DNA from: CAVXYG01 sp963766005
Lineage (GTDB): Bacteria; Actinomycetota; Actinomycetes; S36-B12; GCA-2699445
Direction of reading: 5' to 3'
Assembly: GCA_963766005.1 (NCBI GenBank)
Contig: CAVXYG010000006.1
Location: 248,001-312,000, forward strand
Length of the DNA stretch: 64,000 bases
Shown: positions 35,421-43,018 of the stretch, piece by piece
Layout: every line of letters starts with the position of its first letter
Numbering within the stretch: position 1 is the stretch's first letter
The notes under the pieces: generated by a model
Told to the model about the DNA's origin: nothing
What the model saw: only the letters and a program-made list of their open reading frames with translations
Databases searched by the model: none
Made by a program: the position numbers and the translations under genes

Positions 35421-36512
35421 TCAGAGCAGGTCGGCGAGCAGGTTGGCCCCGGGCAGCAGCGAGCGTGCCGATGGTCCCGCGGACCACACCGAGCGGGTGG
35501 CCGTGATGAGGTCGAGGGCCTGGAGCTGGTGTGACAGGCTGCGGAGCTCGTCTTCCACGTCGCGCGTGCTGATGGGCTTCCCGGCGCGGCTCCAGCCGTG
35601 GCCGAGGAGCGGGTGCACTTCGCCGGCGATCTTGGCGACCTGCAGCGGACCGCGGGCGGCGACCAGGGCGACGGCGCGTTCCGTGACCATGGTGGAGAAC
35701 TCCTGCGGGTCGAACCAGGATCGCAGCCGCCGCACGGTCTCGAGCTCGTCTGCCGCTGCCTTGGTCGGGCGCAGCACGCCGCCCGCGAGCCTGACCAGCC
35801 GGACGTGGCGCAGCAGGTCGTGCAGGACGGCCAGGGGCAGCAGGTCCTCCTCGATCGAGGCGGGCCGCCCCAACGGATACCAGCTGGGGCGCTGCTGCTG
35901 AACGGCGCGGACCACGGCGCGGGGCAGCCGCCCGCCCGGCGTGAGCGTGACACCGTCGCCGAGCAGCCCCAGCAGCAGGCGCACGCTGCCGGGCACCGCA
36001 CCGACAGCATCACGGACTCGCTCGGTGGTGGCTTCCTGGTCGAACGGACGCAGCCGGTCCCCCACCCAGGTGCGCATCGCCTCGTGCTCGGCGTGTCCCG
36101 GGTCGGCCAGCGCGTCGAGCAGGTCGGCGTATCCTGCGGCGCCACCGCAATCCTCGGGCGGGCAGGCCCCCTGGCCACCCACACAACCCGGCCGGTCACC
36201 GCCGGCGCCCAGCACCTCGACGTGATGCTGCCAGCCATCGCCCAGGTCGTAGACGTACACGAACCGGGTCGGCAACGCGGACAGGCGCACCCCGCGCTCG
36301 TCGACCTCGTCATCCTCATCCCACTCCTCGAACGGGACCGTGTAGACCGCGTCGTCGGTGCGGAACTGGTGCAGGTGGGAATCGGTCCAGCCGATCGCCA
36401 CCTGCAGCACCTCGTGGAGCTCGTCGAGGGTGATCGCCCCCGGCACGTCGATCACCCGCTGCACCCGCGGCACGACCTCGCGCATCGTGACCCGCAGCCT
36501 GACCGTCTTCAC
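35421..36512 (-). CDS. Plasmid pRiA4b ORF-3-like protein
   Basis: 363-aa protein. Residues 1-130 form the PRiA4_ORF3 domain: VKTVRLRVTMREVVPRVQRV, DVPGAITLDELHEVLQVAIGW, SHLHQFRTDDAVYTVPFEEW, FVYVYDLGDGWQHHVEVLGA and a GPPEDCGGAAGYADLLDAL-like cysteine-containing end. The remaining 230 residues are helical with no domain I recognise. The GTG at 36512 overlaps the stop of the SEC-C gene by 4 bp, so the two are coupled. Function is unknown; the family is common on plasmids and insertion elements. Confidence 0.78.
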   Translation of the reverse strand: MKTVRLRVTMREVVPRVQRVIDVPGAITLDELHEVLQVAIGWTDSHLHQFRTDDAVYTVPFEEWDEDDEVDERGVRLSALPTRFVYVYDLGDGWQHHVEVLGAGGDRPGCVGGQGACPPEDCGGAAGYADLLDALADPGHAEHEAMRTWVGDRLRPFDQEATTERVRDAVGAVPGSVRLLLGLLGDGVTLTPGGRLPRAVVRAVQQQRPSWYPLGRPASIEEDLLPLAVLHDLLRHVRLVRLAGGVLRPTKAAADELETVRRLRSWFDPQEFSTMVTERAVALVAARGPLQVAKIAGEVHPLLGHGWSRAGKPISTRDVEDELRSLSHQLQALDLITATRSVWSAGPSARSLLPGANLLADLL

Positions 36513-37585
36513 CGCGGCGACTCCTGCACGCCGGGCACCCCGCAGCACCGCTTGTACTTGCGGCCCGACCCGCACCAGCACGGGTCGTTGCGCCCCGGGG
36601 GCCAGGCGATCGTCCGTGACGGGTCCCGCGCCACGTCGGCCGCGTACCGGGCCCGCAACCGCGAGGGGTCCGACTCCTCGGGGGCGTTGTCGGCCACCCA
36701 GGGAACGAACTCGGCGGACCGCACCGCCACGACACTCACGCGAGCCACCCCCGACTCCCGGTGAGCCCGAAGCCGACCCTCCATCCGCCGGCAGTACACC
36801 GCGTGGCTGACCGGTTCGCCGAGCTCGTCATGGCACAGCGGGCTGTCGGCCAGATCCGGCCACCGCGCCGGCCAGGCGGCGTACTCGGCCGCCGGAAACC
36901 ACGCCACCGCGACCGGAACCTGCCCGGCCGGCTCACCCGCGAGCGTCAACTCCCGGTCGACCGGCGCGCTGGAACCCAAGCTGTTCGGCCACTGCAACCG
37001 GCCGGGAACGGCCGGAGTCGGCACGGCGCTCTGCAGCGCGTCCGGCTCGCGTCCCAACTCGCTCAGTGAGGCCGCACGCAGCTCGCGCAGTTGCCCCACC
37101 AGCCGCTCGGGGTCACCGGTGCGAACCGCGAGCTCCAACGCGCGCGTCAACCACGACAGCGCCAGCTCATGCTCCCCGACCGCGCCGTACTCCAGCCCAG
37201 CGTTGTTGTACACCCACACGTCCTCAGGGGTGTCCGCCGCCACCGTCTCCCAGATCGGTGCGGCCTCGGCAAGCCGGCCATGCCGGGTCAGGATCTCCGC
37301 CCGGCGGCACCGCGGATCGGGCTGGCACTGGTACCCGTGCTCGACCAGCACGTCCGCGTGTCGCAGCGCCTCCTCGACCCGGCCCAGCCGGTCGTAGGTC
37401 TCGGCCAGTTCGCTGTGCAGCTCGAGCACGTCGAGGAACGCCGCCGCGTCGGGGTCCTCGTCACACACGCCGATCGCGCGTTCCAGGACATCGGCGTACG
37501 CCAGAGCCGGCCCACGACTGGCCCCGCGAATCTGCCGGTCGAGACGATCGAGTTCGTCACTTCGCACCCCGACATCATCACCCAT
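36509..37585 (-). CDS. TPR protein with C-terminal SEC-C zinc motif
   Basis: 358-aa protein. Residues about 40-180 are tetratricopeptide-like repeats (ELAETYDRLGRVEEALRHAD, CRRAEILTRHGRLAEAAPIW, VYNNAGLEYGAVGEHELALS). The last 25 residues are a SEC-C motif, PPGRNDPCWCGSGRKYKRCC, a zinc-binding CxC(x8)C(H/C) element shared with SecA and YchJ. Likely a cytoplasmic adaptor. It is transcribed before and overlaps the pRiA4b-ORF3 gene. ATG at 37585 (MGDDVGVRSDELDRL); the open frame further upstream is likely noncoding. Confidence 0.78.
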   Translation of the reverse strand: MGDDVGVRSDELDRLDRQIRGASRGPALAYADVLERAIGVCDEDPDAAAFLDVLELHSELAETYDRLGRVEEALRHADVLVEHGYQCQPDPRCRRAEILTRHGRLAEAAPIWETVAADTPEDVWVYNNAGLEYGAVGEHELALSWLTRALELAVRTGDPERLVGQLRELRAASLSELGREPDALQSAVPTPAVPGRLQWPNSLGSSAPVDRELTLAGEPAGQVPVAVAWFPAAEYAAWPARWPDLADSPLCHDELGEPVSHAVYCRRMEGRLRAHRESGVARVSVVAVRSAEFVPWVADNAPEESDPSRLRARYAADVARDPSRTIAWPPGRNDPCWCGSGRKYKRCCGVPGVQESPR

Positions 37586-37671
37586 CCAGCACCCCGCCAA
37601 GGCAGTGGATGCCTCGCTCACGCGCCGACCCGCCGTCCATTGGCCCCGAGCGGGGCAACAACCGGGCATCG

Positions 37672-37725
37672 ACGAGAACACCCACCGGCGACACCATCGA
37701 GCAGATCGAATCCCACTGGAAGAAC
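37672..37725 (+). repeat. Dispersed 54-bp repeat, copy A
   Basis: Matches 23708-23761 in inverted orientation at about 88% identity, including ACCATCGAGCAGATCGA and CACTGGAAGAAC. Both copies keep a frame for TIEQIESHWKN. It lies within the island; the other copy lies outside. Confidence 0.65.
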
Positions 37726-37900
37726 AAGCAGCTCTCCCGCAGAGTCGCACCAAATCGCAACTGACCAGAACGCCCCGAGGGCCCTCGACGGGCACCGGCG
37801 GACCCCGGACCAAGGTCAAGCCACCCCAGTCGATGCCACTTCCTTGCTAGCCCTGCGATGCCCGTCTGAACGTGCCCAGCTCGCGGCGGTTGTGGGCAGG

Positions 37901-38212
37901 TCAGGCGGAGCCTTCCTGGTCGAGTCGTTCCAGGATCCAGGAGCGGACCAGCGTCGACGCGGGCAGGTGTTTGGCGGCGCCGACGCGCTGGACCTCAGCC
38001 TCCTCTTCGGCGCTGAGTCGTACGGAATACACCTTCTGGCGGTTCGGCCGCCGTCCTGTCGTGCCGGCGGGGTAGGGGTCGTCCTTGGTCTGTTCTGGTC
38101 CCCGGTCCGCGGCCGCGAACTGCCGCAGACCGCCATGATCCGGGCACGCGGCCTCGCCGCCGGCACCAGCATGGCCCGCGGCGTGGATGGCGGCCCCGGA
38201 GGTCGCCTTCAT
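37901..38212 (-). CDS. Orphan RHH antitoxin-like protein
   Basis: 103-aa protein ending QKVYSVRLSAEEEAEVQRVG ... AAKHLPASTLVRSWILERLD, a ribbon-helix-helix domain whose strand binds DNA (KVYSVRL) and whose helices dimerise. The N-terminal half is Gly/Asp-rich, perhaps a disordered toxin-binding part. GGAG precedes the ATG. No toxin gene is recognisable beside it. A second, truncated copy of its C-terminus lies in inverted orientation at 39492-39599. Confidence 0.65.
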   Translation of the reverse strand: MKATSGAAIHAAGHAGAGGEAACPDHGGLRQFAAADRGPEQTKDDPYPAGTTGRRPNRQKVYSVRLSAEEEAEVQRVGAAKHLPASTLVRSWILERLDQEGSA

Positions 38213-38441
38213 CGCCTGCTCCTTCGAGGGCTACGTCATGGACGTCTCGCCGTTCATTCGAGTGACCTGGCAGGGCATGGCCACCGGAGCCGAACGTTGC
38301 CATTACTGACTTCGAGCTCCTCGACCGAGACCACCGCCAGCCCGCCACCTCCGACCGGTGCCTGCGCCAGTCGGACGCCTCGTGGCCTGCCGAGGCCGCC
38401 GCGTACGAAGACGTCACACCATGGCCGCTGTGACGGCGATT

Positions 38442-38519
38442 CTCAGCCAGCGTCGAGGTACCGGCTCAGCGCATCTCGAGCGACGTCGCTGACGGCGCGG
38501 TCCTGACTCCTAGCGAGGT
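38442..38519 (-). pseudogene. RHH antitoxin C-terminal remnant
   Basis: 26 codons read HLARSQDRAVSDVARDALSR YLDAG then a stop, the second half of an RHH domain. In-frame upstream there is a stop within a few codons, so no complete gene remains. Confidence 0.4.
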
Positions 38520-38672
38520 GCTGGCGCGCGTTCAGGGTGTCTCATCGGCTCGAATCCGCTCGCCGACCTGCTCCACAGTCGACGCCGGGTCGTGGTGCGT
38601 CCACAGGCGGCGGTAGTTCCGGGTCGACTCGGACCCCGACCCACCGCTGGGTGACGACCCCATCTCGCGTCG

Positions 38673-39023
38673 CTATCCGACTTCCTCTTCGCCGAGGAGG
38701 CCCACGAGTTGCGCGACTAGGTCCTTGACGCGCGTCGTTGCCACCTCCCAGACCAGCTCGTTGTCAATGACCGCGTACCCGTGGATGAGCACGTTCCTGA
38801 AGGCGACGATTTGGCGCAGGTCCGGGATCAGGGTCGCAGTGCCTGGGTCGAGACGGTTCAGTCTGTTGAGCGCCTCGCCGATGATCTCGAACTGTCGCTC
38901 GACCGCTGAGCGGAGCATGACGTCGCTCTCGTAGTCCTGCCACGTGCGTCCCGAGACGAACTCGGCGATCAGCCGAGCCGCCTTGCGGGCGTCCCAGAGC
39001 AGCCCTGGCGCTTCAGGCTGCAT
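38673..39023 (-). CDS. hepT: HepT-type toxin (DUF86, HEPN family)
   Basis: 116-aa all-helical protein with the HEPN RNase motif RX4-6HXY in FRNVLIHGYAVID. HepT toxins cleave RNA and are silenced when the partner MntA adds AMP to the tyrosine of this motif. The start MQPEAPGLLW at 39023 overlaps the last 11 bases of the mntA gene. The pairing and order are those of the MNT/HepT module. Confidence 0.87.
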   Translation of the reverse strand: MQPEAPGLLWDARKAARLIAEFVSGRTWQDYESDVMLRSAVERQFEIIGEALNRLNRLDPGTATLIPDLRQIVAFRNVLIHGYAVIDNELVWEVATTRVKDLVAQLVGLLGEEEVG

Positions 39024-39318
39024 AGATCTCGTCCCCGTTCTCCTCAACCGACGCAGCGAAGTAGGGATTCTCCAGGGCAACGGGAGAGACGAGATCGACC
39101 GGGTGGCCGAGCAACGTCTCCAATGTCTCCTTGAGGCCGAAGTAGGCGTCGAAGCGGTTCCCGACGTCGTCACGGAACTCTACGAGGAAGTCGATGTCGC
39201 TCGTCGCCTCGTCGAAGCGTCCTGTGACGGCCGAGCCGAAGATGACCAGACGCTTCACGCCATACCGTTCAGCGGCAGCAGCGACCGCGGCGCGATCGAG
39301 CACGAAGGGCCCAACCAT
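39013..39318 (-). CDS. mntA: MNT-domain nucleotidyltransferase antitoxin
   Basis: 101-aa minimal nucleotidyltransferase. GSAVTGRFDEATSDIDFLVEF carries the GSxxxGxxxxxSDxDxxV signature with two metal-binding aspartates. It would AMPylate the neighbouring HepT toxin. Upstream of and overlapping hepT, so it is made first. A good ribosome site (GGAGGGAG) precedes the ATG at 39318. Confidence 0.87.
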   Translation of the reverse strand: MVGPFVLDRAAVAAAAERYGVKRLVIFGSAVTGRFDEATSDIDFLVEFRDDVGNRFDAYFGLKETLETLLGHPVDLVSPVALENPYFAASVEENGDEIYAA

Positions 39319-39491
39319 GACGCACTCCCTCCACTCCTGGAAGTCGCCCCCCAGTCTGGCACGTCATGCCCTCGGCAGCCCACAACCGTGCGCCGGCGAC
39401 ATGGCTGCCGAGGCGGCACGAGGGCCGCGCCAGTTCGCTGCGCAGCGACGCGAAGGCCGGCGAAGGGCCGGGCGCGAGCCTCCAAGGAGCG

Positions 39492-39599
39492 AAAGCCGAG
39501 GCCGAGGTCCAGAGAGTCGCCGCCGCCAAGCACCTACCGGCGTCAACGCTTGTCCGGTCCTGGATCCTGGAACGACTCGACGAGGAACGCTCCGCCTGA
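39492..39599 (+). pseudogene. Inverted duplicate of the RHH antitoxin C-terminus
   Basis: Reads KAEAEVQRVAAAKHLPASTL VRSWILERLDEERSA then stop, nearly identical to the end of the protein at 37901-38212, but on the opposite strand and without a ribosome site or the DNA-binding strand. A partial duplication. Confidence 0.65.
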
Positions 39600-40102
39600 C
39601 CCGCCTCAACGCGTTCGGCCGGTCACCGGAGCGGCGAACCAGGTCCACTCCCGGCGTCTGATGCGCGGCATCCTCGGCAAACCGGCATTGGCCGCGCATA
39701 CCCAAGGCGACGGCCGAACCCCATCGATGCAGCGTCGCATGCTTGATGGCTACATTCTGGCTCCATGGCAACCTGACTGCGGGAGCGTGAGGGCAGGTAG
39801 GCCGAAGCAGCGGGCCGGCGCGACTGCCCCCGCGTGCAACCTTCCGCGGCCGCGCATTGCAGTCCGCGATGGCTCGCGAGATGCGTTCTCTCGGCGCCCT
39901 CGCTGCTCCTCTTCACGTCACCCTTCTTTCACCTGACAGCCCCGGCACCCGCCAGGCCACGACGAACGCGCTTTGAGACCTCGGCTCGTCGCAACCTCGG
40001 CCAAGCCAGCCTGATTCGGACGGGCACCCCGCGAAGGGAGGGTCGATACGCGGCGGCGGGACGCGGGTCTGGGCAGCGTCAGCGCGTGCCTGTGCCCGGG
40101 GT
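39600..40102. other. 500 bp without a supported gene
   Basis: Contains a short sequence TGCTTGATGGCTACATTCTG at 39743-39762 similar to one near 42264, otherwise nothing recognised. Confidence 0.35.
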
Positions 40103-40369
40103 TCAGCGCCGGCGGTAGACGTCGGCTCGGTGCTGGATGGCGATGATGGTGACCAACTCCCCTTGGGAGTCGATCTCGTAGACCACCCGGTAATCGCCAC
40201 GACGTGCGCTGTGCAAGCCCTCGAGCTCGAAGCGAAGGGGCTTGCCCACGCGCTGCGGGTTCTCTGCCAAGGACCCGTAGATGAACTCGACCGCCGCGGT
40301 GGCAACCTTCTCTGGCAGTCGCTGCAGGGCCCGCGTGGCCGTCGCCGTCCACGTGACGGCGTGGCTCAC
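40103..40369 (-). CDS. RelE/ParE-family toxin
   Basis: 88-aa toxin: VTWTATATRALQRLPEKVAT (N-terminal helices), then GKPLRFELEGLHSARRGDYR and VVYEIDSQGELVTIIAIQHR, with the family end ADVYRR. RelE toxins cut mRNA in the ribosome; ParE poisons gyrase; the GDYRVVYEID...IAIQHRADVY pattern is RelE-like. The GTG start overlaps the antitoxin stop (GTGA). Confidence 0.88.
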   Translation of the reverse strand: MSHAVTWTATATRALQRLPEKVATAAVEFIYGSLAENPQRVGKPLRFELEGLHSARRGDYRVVYEIDSQGELVTIIAIQHRADVYRRR

Positions 40370-40647
40370 GCCCGGATCCTGGCCAGCGCCTGCTCTCTGG
40401 TCAGCGCCACCTGTTGGCCAGCCCCCACCTCGGCCCGCGAGGCACGGATCTGGGTCAGCACCTCCGGGTCGCTGAGCAGCGCGAGCGTTTCCTCCAACGA
40501 CTCCAGATCATCGGCACTGATCAGGACCGCAGCTGGCCGGCCGTGCTTGGTGATCGTGACCCGGGCATGCTCGACCTCGACCTGCTCAACCACCTCGGAC
40601 AGCCGGTTCTTCACATCAGCCAACGACAACCGATCCACCACAGTCAT
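40366..40647 (-). CDS. Phd/YefM-type antitoxin
   Basis: 93-aa antitoxin MTVVDRLSLADVKNRLSEVV, VTITKHGRPAAVLISADDLE: the Phd/YefM fold (dimeric DNA-binding N-terminus) with a C-terminal toxin-binding tail (LTREQALARIRA). The start is the ATG at 40647 with a leaderless -10 box, CATACT, 7 nt upstream. Partner of the RelE-like toxin. Confidence 0.86.
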   Translation of the reverse strand: MTVVDRLSLADVKNRLSEVVEQVEVEHARVTITKHGRPAAVLISADDLESLEETLALLSDPEVLTQIRASRAEVGAGQQVALTREQALARIRA

Positions 40648-40665
40648 GGCTATAAGTATGGCCAT
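40648..40665 (-). promoter_or_regulatory. Antitoxin promoter with inverted repeat
   Basis: Read on the minus strand, GGCCATACTTATAGCC has half-sites GGCCATA and TATAGCC, an imperfect palindrome covering the -10 box CATACT. A likely autoregulatory operator of the Phd/RelE module. Confidence 0.5.
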
Positions 40666-40801
40666 TTCCTGGGCCGTGTCAATCGTCCGACGAGACTCAC
40701 GAAGAGTGCCCGCGAAAACACGCTCGGTGCCTCACGTAGGAGTGCCCGCGAAACCGTGACGGTGGGGCATGGGAAGCGAGTTCTCGATGGCGTCTCGGGG
40801 G

Positions 40802-41527
40802 TTACCCGCGGGTCGCGGATTGTGCCACAAGCCAGGGCTTGATCTGTAAGGCCCCGTAGCCCGAACCAGCGAGCCAAGTGCCGAACAGGATCGCGTCGCT
40901 CACCGGGTCGACCGCGTTGATGTCCGCTGGCATGACCAGGAACATGGTCACGGTCAAGGCCAGGAACACCGCAGCCGCGACTGCCCAAGATCGCCGGCGG
41001 TGGATCGCGGCCGCCACAGCAGGCATCGCCCAACTCAGCATTCCGAGGGACACCAGGGGGATGCCCACCCACAACAGGGCTGCCGCGACTCCACTGCCCG
41101 GGGAGGCTGTCTCCGGAGCACGCAGCCACACAGGCAGCGGGCGGGCGCGCTGGTCGATCCTGCACCAAACCTGAAGACCTTCCGGGGAGAGATCCAGAGC
41201 ATGATCGGCCAGACCCAAATGGCAGAAAGGACACGGTGCTGTCCGAAACGCGCCGATGACCTGACTCAATGCCACCACCTCAGCAGGAGTCACACCATGT
41301 TCGACGGAGGCATTCTGCTGGGCAACCGCCGCCCCGTAGACCACGGCCGCTTCCTCCGCTTGCAGGGCACCCACATGCCGGGCGACCTCGGCCACGATCA
41401 GTTCGGCTTCGCTTCCATCGTGGCCGGCAGGCCGAAGACTCGTCACGGCGTCACGGTAGGCCACTCCCGCGGGCAAGCGAAAGGGCCGAAAGCCCCATCC
41501 TGAGTAGTGGCGTAGTGCGCCGAGCAT
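40802..41527 (-). CDS. Membrane protein with a CxxC motif
   Basis: 241-aa protein. Residues 1-100 are soluble and helical, with CPFCHLGL at about 115 followed by QVWCRID, three cysteines that may bind zinc. Residues about 150-240 carry four hydrophobic helices (AAALLWVGIPLVSLGMLSWA, WAVAAAVFLALTVTMFLVMP, SDAILFGTWLAGSGYGAL). No family recognised. The start, ATG at 41527, is uncertain. It follows the IS3 relic. Confidence 0.55.
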   Translation of the reverse strand: MLGALRHYSGWGFRPFRLPAGVAYRDAVTSLRPAGHDGSEAELIVAEVARHVGALQAEEAAVVYGAAVAQQNASVEHGVTPAEVVALSQVIGAFRTAPCPFCHLGLADHALDLSPEGLQVWCRIDQRARPLPVWLRAPETASPGSGVAAALLWVGIPLVSLGMLSWAMPAVAAAIHRRRSWAVAAAVFLALTVTMFLVMPADINAVDPVSDAILFGTWLAGSGYGALQIKPWLVAQSATRG

Positions 41528-41767
41528 GACCACATCTCGGCGGCGTGATGGGGATTCGGGTGGGACACCCGCGGCGGGGACTACGGCATTCCAGCCAGAC
41601 TTGCGAGTGCACGGACATCGCCCTGCCTGAAGTTGAGTCCACGGACGTGGTGTAGGAACTGATCTTGTTCGGCGTGGTGCTGCTGCAGATGGCGGCCACC
41701 GCGCCACCCTCGGAGAACCAGGCAAATGGATCTCTTGAGAGGAACAAGCACGATGACCGCCAACACC

Positions 41768-42260
41768 AGTGTGCGGCGGGATAGATGGTCTCAAACTCGA
41801 TCGGGGTGAGCTTGCCGAGGGCTCGCTGGCGGCGCTGGCGGTGGTAGGTCCGCTCGACCCAGGACACGATGGCCATGCGCAGCTGGTCGCGGGTGTCCCA
41901 GCGCCGCCGGTTGAGGACGTTGACCTGCAACAGGGAGAAGAAGCTCTCCATCGCGGCGGTGTCCGCGGCCGAGGACACCCGGCCCATCGACCCGACCAGG
42001 TGGTGGGTGCGCATCAGCCGGGTGAAGGCCTTGGAGCGGAACTGGCTGCCCCTATCGCTGTGGACCACCATTCCCGGCCCGGGGTGGCGGCGGGCGATGG
42101 CCATCGACAGGGCGGCCACCGCGAGGGAGGCCTTCATGCGGGAGTCGATGGAGCAGCCGACGATCCGGTTGGAGTAGCAGTCCTTGACGGCGCACAGGTA
42201 CAGCTTGCCCTCGGCGGTGCGAACCTGCTCGTCATCTCCCACGATCTGGTCCTTGACGCG
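41768..42260 (-). pseudogene. IS3-family transposase (OrfB) fragment
   Basis: Reads RTAEGKLYLCAVKDCYSNRI, MVVHSDRGSQFRSKAFTRLM, AMESFFSLLQVNVLNRRRWD and IVSWVERTYHRQRRQRALGK LTPIEFET, the integrase core of IS3/IS150-group OrfB with the second Asp and the Glu. The N-terminus before about 42260 is replaced by unrelated sequence and the DNA is joined to the R2 repeat. No OrfA. Inactive. Confidence 0.82.
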
Positions 42261-42289
42261 CGTGCTTGATGGCCACATTTCGGCTACAT

Positions 42290-42432
42290 GGCGCCCCTCA
42301 GACGCCGAAGAGGCCGTCCTGGCAACAACCAAAACGGCCTCTCACCCGCGTACACGGATGGTCGGGCTGACAGGAGCCGTCGGGTCGCCACCCGGCGACC
42401 CTCCTCCCAAATCCTGCAGTGCATCTCCGGGA
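42290..42432. repeat. Long direct repeat R2, right end of the island
   Basis: Counterpart of R1 at 27880-28021. It includes GTCGGGCTGACAGGA at 42361-42375, identical to the 3' end of the tRNA-Pro gene (42476-42490). Placed about 45 bp from the tRNA, it may be an attachment site from an earlier insertion. Confidence 0.8.
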
Positions 42433-42435
42433 CGC

Positions 42436-42473
42436 ATGCGAAAGGGCCGGGGAACGCCCCGGCCCTTTCGCAT
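42436..42473. terminator. Terminator hairpin of tRNA-Pro
   Basis: A perfect 17-bp stem (ATGCGAAAGGGCCGGGG and its complement) with an AACG loop, starting 3 nt after the tRNA 3' end on the minus strand. The right position for a terminator, though no clear T-run follows. Confidence 0.7.
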
Positions 42474-42476
42474 ACG

Positions 42477-42550
<74 letters not shown>

Positions 42551-43018
42551 CCTGAAGAAGGATAGCCGACGCCGAACGACACCGGACCGCCCTACCTCCC
42601 ACCGCACTATGACGAGTTCCTTGTCAGGCTCCCTAGCGTCGGGCGCGGGCGACCGCCGACGGGTTCAGCCAGGCTGACGCCCACCTGAGGCCGGGTGCCC
42701 CCGAGAGAAGCGGGCAACGGGTGCTCCGTCATCGGCTGCCCGACGATCGCGATAGCGCGACTTCGTTCGGACAGCAGATCCGGCCGGGCCGTGCCAGCGA
42801 GCGCCAGCACGCCAACGCCGTCGGCCTCCTGCGTCAGCACGCGGCAGGCCCGTGCTCACGGCGCGTTCGCGAGGGCGAGGGTAGGCCCGGGCTTCAGGAC
42901 GGCGTTCGCGAGAGCGAGGGCAGACCCGGGCTTCAGGACGGCGTTCACGTCGATCGACGCTGTCCCCCGCGGCCGATCGGCGCGATCGGCACGCGGGTGC
43001 CGTGGCCTCGCCGCGCCG
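42551..43018. other. 470 bp between tRNA-Pro and der
   Basis: Holds the tRNA promoter and the 39-bp repeat described separately; no gene. Confidence 0.5.
42863..42948. repeat. 39-bp tandem repeat, two copies plus a partial
   Basis: Copies begin GCGTTCGCGAG at 42863 and 42902, with a few substitutions, each ending CCCGGGCTTCAGGACG; a third copy starts at 42941. Located downstream of der. Confidence 0.85.
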
